From contig CAVQKF010000006.1 of NCBI GenBank assembly GCA_963712955.1, positions 124,001-188,000 of the forward strand: 64,000 nucleotides of DNA, in the 5' to 3' direction. The position numbers and the translations under genes are program-made. Shown here one piece after another: positions 42,882 through 52,900 of this stretch. The notes beneath the pieces were generated by a model. That model was not told the DNA's origin. It saw only the letters and a list, made by a program, of their open reading frames with translations, and ran no database searches. The DNA comes from DATFVJ01 sp963712955. GTDB lineage: Bacteria > Actinomycetota > Actinomycetes > Streptosporangiales > Streptosporangiaceae. Position 1 is the stretch's first letter; every line of letters begins with the position of its first letter.

Positions 42882-44436
42882 GCGACGAACGCGAGCGCCA
42901 GCGAGCGGGCGTAGCAGCGAACGAGGCGGTAATGAGCGACGAACGTGAGCCCCAGCGAGCGGGGAGTTCTGGAGCGCCGGCCCTCCGGGCAGGCACGTCG
43001 GGCGGAGCAGCCGACCATGGGGCACCGAGCGGGGGCGAGCGCAGGCGCTGGCATGCCGAGCTTGCCTGGTTGCCCGGCGTGGGCGTGTGCCCGGACGTGC
43101 TGATCGAATCGGCCGGTGAGCGGTTTCGCTCAGTCACCCCGCGGATCCGCCGCGGCGAGGCGTCATCGGAGGCGGCGGTCTGGCTGCCTGGGTTGACGCT
43201 GCCCGGCTTCGCCAACGCCCACTCGCACGCGTTTCACCGGGCGCTTCGCGGTATCACGCAGGCCTGCCAGGCACGTTCTGGACCTGGCGGGAGCGCATGT
43301 ACGACGTGGCGGCGCGGCTGGATCCTGACAGCTACCACGCGCTCGCACGCGCGGTGTACGCGGAGATGGCGCTCGCCGGGGTGAGCTGCGTGGGCGAGTT
43401 CCACTACCTGCACCACGAGCCGGGCGGCCGCCCGTATCCCGACCCGAACGCGATGGGCCGCGCGCTCATCCAGGCCGCCGCCGACGCGGGAATCCGCATG
43501 ACGTTGCTCGACGCCTGCTACCTGTCGGGCGGCCTGTCGCGCGCCGGCCAGGCGGAGCCGCTGGCCGGGCCGCAGCTACAGTTCGGCGACGGGACCGCCA
43601 AGCGCTGGGCGGCCCGGATGGACGCGCTGGCGCCTGACTCTCGCGGCATGCTCGGCACTCACGCGAGGGCAGGAGCGGCGATCCATTCCGTGCGCGCGGT
43701 GCCGCGGGACCAGATGCACCCGGTGGTGGCCTGGGCCCAGCGCCACGGCGCACCGTTGCACGTGCACCTGTCCGAGCAGCCGGCAGAGAACGAGGCCTGC
43801 CTTGCCGCCTATCACTTCACGCCCGCACAGGTTCTCTTCAACGCTGGGGTGCTCGGCCCCCGTACCACAGTGGTCCACGCCACCCACGTGAGCAGGGCCG
43901 ACATGGATCTGCTCGCCGGTACGCAAACCTTCGCCTGCATCTGCCCGACCACCGAGCGCGATCTCGCGGACGGGCCAGGCCCCGCCCGCGCGCTCGCGTC
44001 CGCGGGCTGCAGGCTCACCGTCGGGACCGACAGCCACGCCGTCATCGACCCGCTCGAGGAGGCGCGCGGCATCGAGCTGACCGAGCGCCTTGTGACGCGC
44101 GAGCGCGGGCATTTCAGCGCCGACGAACTCGCCAGGACGGCGACCTTGGACGGCCACGCCTGCCTTGGCTGGCCAGACGCTGGCGAGATCGCCGCTGGAG
44201 CGTGGGCCGATCTGGTCACCGTCGGTTTCCGCTCACCCCGGCTGGCGGGCACGGCAGCCGAGACGGCCCTGGAGTCCGTGATCTTCGCCGGGTCAGCGGC
44301 CGACGTGCGCAACGTGGTGATCAGCGGACGCGACGTGGTGCGCGACGGACGGCACCTGCTTGTGACCGATGTACCTGCCGCCCTTTCCGCCACGGTTGGT
44401 GCGCTCATCGATAAGCACACGTCTAGTGCGATATGA
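42878..44436 (+). pseudogene. hutF: Formimidoylglutamate deiminase, single-base frameshift
   Basis: It converts N-formimidoyl-L-glutamate to N-formyl-L-glutamate. The first frame starts ATG at 42878 (ATGA overlap) and includes LPGLTLPGFANAHSHAFHRA (metal-binding His pair) and LRGITQA. At about 43270 one G is missing; the next frame continues GTFWTWRERMYDVAARLDPD to 44436 with LHVHLSEQPAENEAC, VVHATHVS and GTDSHAVIDPLEEAR, all standard for the amidohydrolase fold. The first 60 residues include a duplicated segment from ATGAGCGACGAACG repeats at 42878 and 42932, so the real start may be later, near WHAELAWLPGVG. Given operon context, a base-calling error is likely. Confidence 0.88.
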
Positions 44437-44839
44437 CCGGTTTAATTGTGATTTGCTGCCCAGGCCTCTTCGCTCCAGCCGGGCAGGGCTGGACCATTCT
44501 CAGCGGGGTAGACCATGATCGCGGCGGATCTGCTATGCGATGCATTTCCTCCGCGAACAAAACCGCGACCAAAAAATCGGCGAGCCCCGCGCGGGTGTCG
44601 CGGGGTGCTTGCGCACCGCGGCGCGCCCCGCACTAAAGATGTGGCGTAGCTGTTGCTTTAACGACACCCGCTTCACACCCCGTTGAGTGAAAAATCATAT
44701 CTGGCCGGGCGGCGACGTCACCCGGTGCGGAAGCGGAGAGCGAAAGGAAGGACGGAGCGGCGCAGTCCGCGCGTGGGATCCACAGATGTTCCCCGCGCCC
44801 CGGCGCTCCGGTTTGCCTGGCACTCACTGGGAAGGCGCG
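44437..44839. other. 403-bp gap between hutF and hutI
   Basis: Unusually long for one operon. It contains an A-rich stretch (accaaaaaatcgg, near 44570) and a hairpin CCCCGCG-N7-CGCGGGG at 44585-44605, followed by a region richer in A/T (about 44640-44700). It may therefore terminate the upstream transcript and carry a separate hutI promoter. No gene is seen. Confidence 0.5.
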
Positions 44840-46048
44840 ATGAGCACGCTGATCACGAACATCGCGGAGCTGGTCACCAACGCTCCCGAGCACGCGGCCC
44901 ATGGTGCGGCAGGCGCCGCCGGGTTCGGCGCGCTGACCTGCGCCGCGCTCGTCATCGACGGCGCGCGCGTGGCGTGGTGCGGGCCGGCGGCGAAGGCGCC
45001 TCCCGCGGACGAGGTGGTCGACGCGGGCGGCCGCTGTGTGCTGCCCGGGTTCGTCGACTCACACGCGCACCTGGTCTTCGCGGGTGACCGCAGCGCCGAG
45101 TTCGCCGCCCGGATGGCCGGCCGTCCCTACCAGGCTGGCGGCATCGCCGCAACGGTCCAGGCGACCCGGGCGGCCTCAGACGCGCAACTGCGGGCCGGAG
45201 TGCGCAGGCTGGCCGCCGAGATCCTGCGCCAGGGCACGACCACGTTCGAGTGCAAGTCCGGCTACGGGCTCGACGTCGCGCACGAGCAGCGCAGCGTGCG
45301 GCTGGCGGCCGAAGTGACCGACGAGGTCACCTTCCTCGGCGCGCACGTCGTGCCACCGGAGTTCGGCGGCAATGTGGACGCCTATGTCGATCTGGTGTGC
45401 GGCCCGATGCTCGCCGCGTGCGCGCCGTACTCCAGATGGGTGGACGTGTTCTGCGACCGTGGCGCGTTCGGCGCGGACGAGGCGGCGGCGGTGCTCGCCG
45501 CCGGCCGGAACGCGGGCCTGATCCCCCGGGTGCACGCCTGCCAGCTCGGACCAGGACCTGGCGTCCAGGTCGCGGTCGAGGCCTCTGCGGCGTCGGCGGA
45601 CCACTGCACCTACCTCTCCAACAAGGACGTGGCCGCGCTCGCGTCCTCGGGGACCGTCGCGACGCTCCTGCCAGGGGTGGAGTTTTCCACCCGCCAGCCC
45701 TACCCGGATGCGCGGCGGATGCTCGGCGCGGGCGTCGCCGTCGCGCTCGCGACCGACTGCAATCCGGGCTCCTGCTTCACGTCCTCAATGGCGCTCGCCA
45801 TCGCGCTCGCGGTTCGAGAGATGGGCATGACGACGCAGGAGGCGGTCTGGGCCGCCACGACCGGAGGTGCGCGGGCGCTCCGCCGCACCGATGTGGGGCA
45901 TCTGGCGCCTGGAGCCCGGGCCGATGTCCTGCTGCTCGATGCCCCGTCGCATGTGTACCTGGCGTACCGGCCTGGCGTCCCGCAGGTCGCCGCCGTCTGG
46001 CGGGACGGCGAGCTTGTTGTCGACGCGCGGCCGGGTTCACTGCGGTGA
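44840..46048 (+). CDS. hutI: Imidazolonepropionase
   Basis: 402 aa from the ATG at 44840, with GGGAAGG upstream; the open frame from 44687 has no homology before this point. It hydrolyses 4-imidazolone-5-propanoate to N-formimidoyl-L-glutamate. Metal site and active-site motifs: GFVDSHAHLVFAGDR (HxH), GTTTFECKSGYGLD, FLGAHVVPPEF, SADHCTYLSN and ATDCNPGSC. Amidohydrolase fold, metal-dependent (Zn or Fe). Its 3' end overlaps the convergent flavin reductase gene by 12 nt. Confidence 0.96.
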   Translation: MSTLITNIAELVTNAPEHAAHGAAGAAGFGALTCAALVIDGARVAWCGPAAKAPPADEVVDAGGRCVLPGFVDSHAHLVFAGDRSAEFAARMAGRPYQAGGIAATVQATRAASDAQLRAGVRRLAAEILRQGTTTFECKSGYGLDVAHEQRSVRLAAEVTDEVTFLGAHVVPPEFGGNVDAYVDLVCGPMLAACAPYSRWVDVFCDRGAFGADEAAAVLAAGRNAGLIPRVHACQLGPGPGVQVAVEASAASADHCTYLSNKDVAALASSGTVATLLPGVEFSTRQPYPDARRMLGAGVAVALATDCNPGSCFTSSMALAIALAVREMGMTTQEAVWAATTGGARALRRTDVGHLAPGARADVLLLDAPSHVYLAYRPGVPQVAAVWRDGELVVDARPGSLR

Positions 46049-46771
46049 TAGTCGGATGCCGGTGCCCCGCGGTATCAGCGGCTCCGGGTGAGGGCCCAAT
46101 GCCGGCGTGGGGCAAGTCCCGGGGCCCGGGTCGGCGCGCCGCGCGGGGCCTGGGTGAGCGCGCCGCGCGGGGCCTGGGTGAGCGCGCCGCGCGGGGCCTG
46201 GGTGGCGCCGCCGCGCGGGGCCTGGGCAGCGCGCCGCGCGGCCTGGGTCAGCGCAGCCTTGCGGGGGGTAGCGGGGGTCGCCCCCCCGGGCAAGCACCGG
46301 GTAGCGGCCGCGGACGCGGATGAGCGGTGCCGCGCCGTCGTCGACGTAAACAGCGTTCGCGACCTCGGCAATCACAAGCAGATGGTCGCCCGCCTCCAGC
46401 CGCTGCCGTACCTCGCAGTCGATTGCCGCCACGCCCGATGCGGGGATGAGTGATCCAGAACGGCTGCCGCGCACATGCCCCACTCCATCCAGCAGCCGCC
46501 TGGCACTGGGGCGCCCAGCCGCGGCGAACCGTCCGGCGAGCGCGCGCTGCCGCTCGCCGAGAATGGTCACCGCGAACGCGTCCTGCCGGCCGAGCACCTC
46601 TGCGAGGTACGAGCCGGACATCAGGCTGACGGCCACAAGCGGCGGCTCATCAGATACCGGGCAGAACGCGCTCACGGTCGAGCCGACGTCGTCGCGCCCC
46701 TCCCGGACCGTGACGACCGCGACGCCGCTTGCCCACCCCATGAGCGCGGCGCGGACATCGCCCCGTGTCAC
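46037..46771 (-). CDS. Flavin reductase-like FMN-binding protein with repeat tail
   Basis: 244 aa from ATG. Residues 1-165 are the flavin reductase-like domain: MGWASGVAVVTVREGRDDVG, STVSAFCPVSDEPPLVAVSL, and DHLLVIAEVANAVYVDDGA. It probably supplies reduced FMN to a partner oxygenase or acts as an NAD(P)H:flavin oxidoreductase. The last 70 residues are low-complexity with repeated HPGPARRA units encoded by tandem 24-bp DNA repeats, not part of the normal fold. No obvious monooxygenase partner nearby. Confidence 0.85.
   Translation of the reverse strand: MTRGDVRAALMGWASGVAVVTVREGRDDVGSTVSAFCPVSDEPPLVAVSLMSGSYLAEVLGRQDAFAVTILGERQRALAGRFAAAGRPSARRLLDGVGHVRGSRSGSLIPASGVAAIDCEVRQRLEAGDHLLVIAEVANAVYVDDGAAPLIRVRGRYPVLARGGDPRYPPQGCADPGRAARCPGPARRRHPGPARRAHPGPARRAHPGPARRADPGPGTCPTPALGPHPEPLIPRGTGIRLSPQ
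46134..46255 (-). repeat. 24-bp tandem repeats in the flavin reductase tail
   Basis: About five near-identical units containing GCGCGGGGCCTGGG. All are in frame and code for the Pro-Ala-Arg tail. Confidence 0.85.
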
Positions 46772-46883
46772 CGCGCGTGAGCCGTTCGGGATCGTGCTCG
46801 TCCGCTGTAACGGCGCCGCGCTCCCCCGCGCCCTGCCCGCCCGCGAGGACGGCCGCCCGCAGCCCCCCGGATCAGCTGGAGGG

Positions 46884-48617
46884 TCAATTGATCATCCAGC
46901 TGCCCGGCAGCAGCAGCGGGCCTCCGGCCGGCAGGCCGAGCCTGGCCGCGAACTGCGCCACCGGCCCCCAGCTCTCCGTCAGCGCGCCGCCCGCGAGCAG
47001 GCCCGTGCCGAGCCGTGCCGCCGCGGCCGCGCGGTCCTCGCTCGACTGTGGCGCGCGCAGCCGGTCAAGCGGGTTCACCCTGGGGTAGGGGCGGATCGGC
47101 GCGTCCTTCGAAAGCCCGCTGCGGCGCCGCGCGATCCTTTCCGCGACCTCGAGGCCGCCAAGCTGGTCGACAAGCCCGTGGCTGGCCGCGTCGGCTCCTG
47201 TCCAGACCCGGCCGCGGGCGATCTGGTCAACCTGTGTGGTGGTGAGCCTGCGGCCGTCTGCCACCTTTTGCGTGAAGTCGAGGTAGATGCGGTCAAGCCA
47301 GGAGTTGACCCGCTCCCACTCGTCCGGGCTGAAGGGCTGGGTGCTCGAGAACATCTGGGCCCGCGCGCCTTCGCGGACGGCGTCGGTGGATACTCCTGCC
47401 CGGCCGAGCAGTCCGCTGACGACCGGCTTGCCACCGAACACCCCGATCGAGCCGGTCACCGTGCCAGGTTCCGCGACGATCACGTCGGCGGCCATCGAGA
47501 TGAAGTAGCCACCTGAGGCGGCCACGTCGCCCATGGACACCACGACGGGCTTTGCGGCGGCGCGGGCCCGCACGACCTCCCGCCAGATCGTGTCCGAGGC
47601 GACGTACGAGCCGCCCGGGCTGTTCACCCGCAGCACAATGGCTCCGACGCGCTCGTCGGCAGTGGCGGCCCGGATCGCCGCCGCCAGCGTGTCGGAGCCG
47701 ATCGAGCCGGCCACGACGGGGCCCCGCCCGCTTCGCCCGCGCCTGATCGGACCGCTGGCGTGGATGAGCGCGACGAAGTGCTCGCGTGGGTTCGGGAGCT
47801 TGCGCGCGATGCGGGGGAGTGACTTGGGGCGGGGGTAGCGGGCGACGTACCGCAGTTCGGCGTGGTCGCCTGCCTGCTTGCGCGCCGCCGCGTAGACCTG
47901 GTCGCGGTAGCCGAGCGCGTCGACCAGGCCGGCCTGCACCGCCTCGGCGCCGATGTAGGGCCCCCGGTCGATCAGCGCGCGCACGTCGGCCGCGGGAATT
48001 CCACGGCGGTCGGCGATCCCCTCGATAAGCTGCCCGGTGACCGACTCGACGAGCCGCTGCTGCGCTTCGCGGTGCGGCGCGTCGAAGCCGCGCTCGGTCA
48101 GGACATTCACGGCGTTCTTGTATTCGTGCCGCTTGGCGAGTTCGTATTCGACGCCGAGCTTGTCCAGCGTGCCACGGTAGAACATGGTTTCCAAGGCAAC
48201 CCCTGTGAGCCCGAGGTCGCCGGAGGGCTGCATGTAGACCTGCTCGAAAGCGGTGGCCAGGTAGTAGGCCACGTTGCCCGGTGCGAATTCCCCATAGCTC
48301 TCCGCCCACGCGATCGTGGTCTTGCCTGCTTCGCGGAATTCGGTGACGGCGTCGCGCAGTTCCTGGATGTTTGCCAGCCCCACGCGCCGGCCGCCGACCT
48401 TCGCCACGAGCGCCTTCACCCGGTCGTCGGCCTGCGCCCTGCGCAGCGCGTTGATCACATCGCCGAGACGGTTTCTGCGGTGCGTGAGCAGGGCGGACAG
48501 CGGGTCCGCGGGCGCCTCGTCCGTGATCCCCTCGCTGAGGTCGAGCTCCAGGATCAGCGATCCGGGGCGCCGCTGGCGAAGCCCGATGATCCTGTCGGCA
48601 AGGCTGATATCCGGCAT
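46884..48617 (-). CDS. sppA: Signal peptide peptidase SppA, 67K type
   Basis: 577 aa from ATG. Two S49 peptidase domains in tandem. The catalytic Lys is in the N-terminal domain (KRHEYKNAVNVLTERGF) and the nucleophile Ser in the C-terminal domain (MGDVAASGGYFISMAAD), the E. coli SppA arrangement; VLRVNSPGGS precedes it. No clear N-terminal transmembrane helix is seen, unlike E. coli SppA, so it may be cytosolic or peripherally bound. It degrades residual signal peptides or other peptides. Stands alone, 112 bp from the flavin reductase gene. Confidence 0.93.
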   Translation of the reverse strand: MPDISLADRIIGLRQRRPGSLILELDLSEGITDEAPADPLSALLTHRRNRLGDVINALRRAQADDRVKALVAKVGGRRVGLANIQELRDAVTEFREAGKTTIAWAESYGEFAPGNVAYYLATAFEQVYMQPSGDLGLTGVALETMFYRGTLDKLGVEYELAKRHEYKNAVNVLTERGFDAPHREAQQRLVESVTGQLIEGIADRRGIPAADVRALIDRGPYIGAEAVQAGLVDALGYRDQVYAAARKQAGDHAELRYVARYPRPKSLPRIARKLPNPREHFVALIHASGPIRRGRSGRGPVVAGSIGSDTLAAAIRAATADERVGAIVLRVNSPGGSYVASDTIWREVVRARAAAKPVVVSMGDVAASGGYFISMAADVIVAEPGTVTGSIGVFGGKPVVSGLLGRAGVSTDAVREGARAQMFSSTQPFSPDEWERVNSWLDRIYLDFTQKVADGRRLTTTQVDQIARGRVWTGADAASHGLVDQLGGLEVAERIARRRSGLSKDAPIRPYPRVNPLDRLRAPQSSEDRAAAAARLGTGLLAGGALTESWGPVAQFAARLGLPAGGPLLLPGSWMIN

Positions 48618-48658
48618 GGCCTCAGCCTAAGCCTTCTCCGGCGGGCAGGAGGGTGACG

Positions 48659-48741
48659 TCGGGTTCTGACTCGGCCGGGCCGCGGCCGCCAATGGGCTGT
48701 CGGGTTCTGACTCGGCCGGGCCGCGCGGCCGCCGGTGGGCT
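48659..48741 (+). repeat. Direct repeat of about 41 bp, two copies
   Basis: Copy 1 at 48659-48699 and copy 2 at 48700-48741 both begin TCGGGTTCTGACTCGGCC. They lie between the sppA start and the Nudix gene and may affect both promoters. Confidence 0.85.
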
Positions 48742-48752
48742 ATTGTCGCGGG

Positions 48753-49757
48753 ATGGCCCACCTCGACGGCGATGGCTGGGTCCGCTGCGACCTGGGCCAG
48801 CGGCACTGGGGGCGGTTCGGTGCCGCAGGACTGCTCGGCTACGCCCGCGACGACGCCGGCCAGACCCAGGTGCTGCTGCAGCACAGGAGCTTGTGGAGCA
48901 GCCATGGTGGCACCTGGGGCCTGTTCGGAGGCGCTCGACAGCGCGACGAGCCCGCCGTCGTGGCGGCGCTGCGTGAGGCGGCGGAGGAGAGCACGCTGCC
49001 GGTGGACATGCTGCGGATCCGGGCCGTTGTGCGTGACGATCATGGGCGATGGGCGTACGACACGGTGATCGGCGAGATGCCGTGGCCCGTTCCCGTGGAA
49101 CCGTTCAGCGCGGAGACCGCCGCCGCGGCCTGGGTTCTGGCCGACGATGTCGGGCGATTGGAGCTCCATCCCGGTCTCGCCGCGTTCTGGCCGATGCTGC
49201 GCGGCGCTCTTGAGCCGCTGGTGATCATCGTGGACGCCGCGAACGTCATGGGCTCACGGGCGGATGGCTGGTGGCGGGACCGGGCCGGGGCGGCCGCGCG
49301 CCTTCGAGACGAGCTTTCCGCCCTCGCCGTCCGTGGCCTGAGGTCGCTGCCTGCCGGGGTGACCGCGCCGCCGCTCGATGTCTGGTATCCCGAGATCATC
49401 TTCGTGGTCGAAGGCACGGCGCGGGCGATGGCAGACGTCCCAGTTGCCGATCTGCGACGTAGGAAGCACCTGGACGTCCCCACCGGGGTCGACAAGTCTG
49501 CCGGTGATGCGGTCGCCGGCCGGGCGTACGGCGGTGCCGCTGTGGACCGGACGGGCGGCTCGGCGTACGTAGCCCCGGTTACGGGCTCGGTCCGGGTGGT
49601 GGCGGCCCCGCGCTCAGGAGATGACACGATCGCGGAGCTTGCGGCCGGGACACGCGGAATCCGTTTGGTGGTGACCGCCGACAGGGAACTGCGCCGCCGC
49701 TGCGAGGCGGTTGGTGCGGCCGTGTCCGGCCCGCGCTGGCTGCTCGGCCTGCTGTGA
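48753..49757 (+). CDS. Nudix hydrolase fused to an NYN/PIN-like domain
   Basis: 334 aa from the ATG at 48753. Residues 25-145 are a Nudix domain with the box pattern G-x5-E-x7-REAAEE followed by STL, where the usual terminal Gly-hydrophobic pair is altered to Ser-Thr-Leu. Residues about 160-330 begin LVIIVDAANVMGSRADGWWR, with conserved Asp at the start of the first strand, and end with GDDTIAELAAG and LVVTADRELRRRCEAVGA, the acidic positions of NYN/PIN-like RNA-processing nucleases. The combination suggests a nucleotide- or RNA-end processing enzyme (inference). The last codons (RWLLGLL) are the source of the tandem repeats that follow. Confidence 0.85.
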   Translation: MAHLDGDGWVRCDLGQRHWGRFGAAGLLGYARDDAGQTQVLLQHRSLWSSHGGTWGLFGGARQRDEPAVVAALREAAEESTLPVDMLRIRAVVRDDHGRWAYDTVIGEMPWPVPVEPFSAETAAAAWVLADDVGRLELHPGLAAFWPMLRGALEPLVIIVDAANVMGSRADGWWRDRAGAAARLRDELSALAVRGLRSLPAGVTAPPLDVWYPEIIFVVEGTARAMADVPVADLRRRKHLDVPTGVDKSAGDAVAGRAYGGAAVDRTGGSAYVAPVTGSVRVVAAPRSGDDTIAELAAGTRGIRLVVTADRELRRRCEAVGAAVSGPRWLLGLL

Positions 49758-49897
49758 AGGGCGTGCGCTGGCTGCTCGGCTTGCTGTGAAGGGCGTGCGC
49801 TGGCTGCTCGACTTGACCTGCGCCGGGCGTGCGCTGGCTCCTCGACTTGACCTGCGCCGGGCGTGCGCTCGCTGCTCGACTTGACCTGCGCCGGGCG
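49732..49897 (+). repeat. 32-34-bp tandem repeats copying the gene 3' end
   Basis: Five units containing GCGCTGGCTGCTCG follow each other from inside the last codons of the Nudix gene. The first two also include the TGTGAAGGGC stop region; the last three have ACTTGACCTGCGCCGGG instead. They were probably produced by local tandem duplication. Confidence 0.85.
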
Positions 49898-49986
49898 GTC
49901 GATGCGGCCACGCGCCCGCGGCCACACGCCCGCGTTCTGCGCACACCCACGCGCCAGGTCGCGACGGTTGAGAGTTTCTTGGCCAC

Positions 49987-52900
49987 TCACTCGGGAACGA
50001 GCCACAGCACCCCGAGCGGCGGGACGATCAGGGTCGCCGAGGCTGGCTTGCCGTGCCACGGCTCGGGCACGGCCTCAATAACTCCGAGGTTTCCCACGCC
50101 GCTGCCGCCGTACACCGGAGCGTCGGTGTTGATCACCTCGCGCCAGCGGCCCGCGTGCGGCAGCCCGACCTTGTAGTTGCCGTGCGGGATGGCGGAGAAG
50201 TTCGCGATGCAGGCGACGATCCTCGCGTCGGGCCGATCGGCCGCACCGGCGGCACCGGAGGCCGCACCGGCGGCACCGGAGGCCGCACCGGCGGCCCCGG
50301 TGGCATCGTCGGCCGAACTGTCGGCACCGGAGGCCGCACCGGCGGCCCCGTCGGCCGAACTGTCGGCACCGGAGGCCGTACCGTCCGCCGTACCGTCCGC
50401 ACCGCCCGCCGTACCGTCCGCACCGCCCGCCGTACCGTCGGCACCGCCCGCCGTACCGTCGGTCCCACCGGCCGTACCGGAGGCACCCTCGGCCGCACCG
50501 TCGGCACCGGCGCCCCCGTCAACCGCACCGTCGGCCCTGTCAGCCGTACCTGCGACCCGACCGGACACACCGGAATCGGACCCCATGCCCCGTCCGGAGC
50601 CCTCGTCAGCGCTGGTCCGCGTGCCCGGACCAGAACCCGGCCCGGTGCCCACGCCAGAGCCGGCGCTGCGGCCCGTGACCGGCTGGGCGAGGCGCAGGAA
50701 CGACACGGTGTTGCCGCTCGCGTCGTTGGCGTCGATCCAGGCGAAACCCTCAGGGGACGAGTCCTGCTGCCATAGGGCCGGCATTCCCCCGTACAGCCGG
50801 TTCAGATCCTGGACAAGCTGCTGAACGCCGCGATGGAGGTCGTCGTCGAGTGCCCACCAGTCAAGCCCGTGCTCCTCGGACCACTCGGCGCCCTGGCCGA
50901 ACTCCGACCCCATGAACAGCAGTTTTTTGCCGGGATGTGCCCACATGAAGCCGAGAAGCGCGCGCAGGCCCGCGAAACGCCGCCAGTCGTCGCCCGGCAT
51001 CTTGCCCAGCAGCGAGCCCTTGCCGTGCACGACCTCGTCATGTGACAGCGGCAGCACAAAGTTCTCGCTGAACGCGTAGATCAGCGAAAACGTGAGCTCG
51101 TGGTGGTGGTATTGCCTGAACACCGGGTCGCGCGACAGGTACGCCAGCGTGTCGTTCATCCAGCCCATGTTCCACTTGAAACCGAACCCGAGCCCGCCCA
51201 GGTGCACCGGCCTCGTCACGCCCGGCCAGGCCGTGGACTCTTCAGCGATCATGGAGATGCCTGGGGCCCTGCCGTAGGCCGTGGCGTTGACCTCCTGCAG
51301 GAATGAGATGGCGTCCAGATTTTCCCGTCCGCCGTAAATGTTCGGGGTCCACTGGCCCTCGGGCCGCGAGTAGTCCAGGTACAGCATGGATGCGACCGCG
51401 TCGACCCGCAGGCCGTCGATGTGGAATTCCTCGAGCCAGTAGAGCGCGTTGGCGACGAGGAAGTTCCGCACCTCATGACGGCCGTAGTTGAAGACGTACG
51501 TGCCCCATTCCGGTTGCTCGCCACGTCGTGGGTCGGGGTGCTCGTACAGCGGCGTGCCGTCGAAACGGGCCAGGGCCCAGTCGTCACGTGGGAAGTGTGC
51601 GGGCACCCAGTCGACGAAGACGCCGATGCCGGCCTGATGGAGCCGGTCGACCAGGTATCTGAAATCGTCCGGGCTGCCGAACCGTGCCGTGGGCGCGTAG
51701 TACGAGGAAACCTGATACCCCCATGAGCCGCCGAACGGGTGCTCGGCGACAGGCAGGAATTCCACGTGGGTGAAGCCCATGCTGGTGACGTATCCGGTCA
51801 GTTCATCGGCGAGCTCACGGTAGGACAGGCCGGGCCGCCATGAGCCGAGGTGGACTTCGTAGGCGCTCATGGGCTCGCGGTGCTGGTTGCGCGAGGACCG
51901 TGCGGCGAGCCAGCTGCCGTCACGCCAGGTGTAGTCGCTGGTGTAGATGACGGACGCGGTCGCGGGCGGGCGCTCGGACGCCTGTGCCATCGGGTCCGCC
52001 TTGACCCGCCACGCACCGTCTCGCCCGCAGATCTCGTATTTGTACCGCATGCCCTCCCTGGCTTCGGGGACGAAGAGTTCCCAGACCCCTGAGCTGCCGA
52101 GCGAGCGCATCGGGTGCTCGCGGCCATCCCAGTTGTTGAAGTCGGCGACCACGCGCACGCCGCGCGCGTTAGGCGCCCAGACGGCGAAGGCTGCGCCGGT
52201 CACCGGCCCGAATCCCGGACGCGCGTGATCATTTTTCCCGAACGGCTGCCGCTGCGTGGCGCTGGCTCCGTCCGGCGCCGCTCCGTCCGGTGCCGTTGCG
52301 TCGCGTGCCGTTGCGTCGGGTGCCGCTGCGTCGGGTGCCGCTGCGCTGGGTGCGGTTGCGCTGGGTGCGGTTGCGCTGGGTACTGTTGCGCTGCGTACTG
52401 TTGCGGCGGGTGCCGCTGCGCTGGGTGCCGGTGCGGCGGGTGCCGGTACGGCGGGTGCCGCTGCAGCGGGTGCCGCTGCGCTGGGTGCCGGTGCGCTGGG
52501 TGCGGTTGCGTCGGGTGCTGTTGCGGCGGGTGCCGGTGCGCTGGGTGCGGTTGCGTCGGGTGCTGTTGCGGCGGGTGCCGGTGCGCTGGGTGCCGGTGCG
52601 TCGGGTGCTGTTGCGGCGGGTGCCGGTGCGCTGGGTGCCGGTGCGTCGGGCGCCTGGGGCGCTGCGCGGGTCTGGCCGGGCGCATCGCCGTCCGGTGCCG
52701 GACCTGCCCAGGATAGCGTCCGCATGTGTGCGCCGAGCACCTGCCACAGCTGCTCGTGCCTCCCCTCGCGGATCAGGTACACGTCAATCTCGCCCAGCGT
52801 GGGCAGATGTCGGTACGGATCGTCGGTCAGCGTCTCCGTACCGGTCGGGTAGGCTCCGTCCCCCACGTCCGGGGTGGCGTACGAGACGGCCAGCCGGTAG

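Noticed and set aside
46134..46255. Possible CRISPR or IS end repeats
   Set aside because: Contiguous 24-bp units without spacers, in frame within the flavin reductase gene.
50220..52690. Possible CRISPR array
   Set aside because: Units are short, contiguous and coding, with no unique spacers and no cas genes.
52200..52852. Cys/Gly-rich and Arg-rich open frames on both strands that could look like repeat proteins or metallothioneins
   Set aside because: They are other-frame readings of the glgB Ala-Pro repeat tract.
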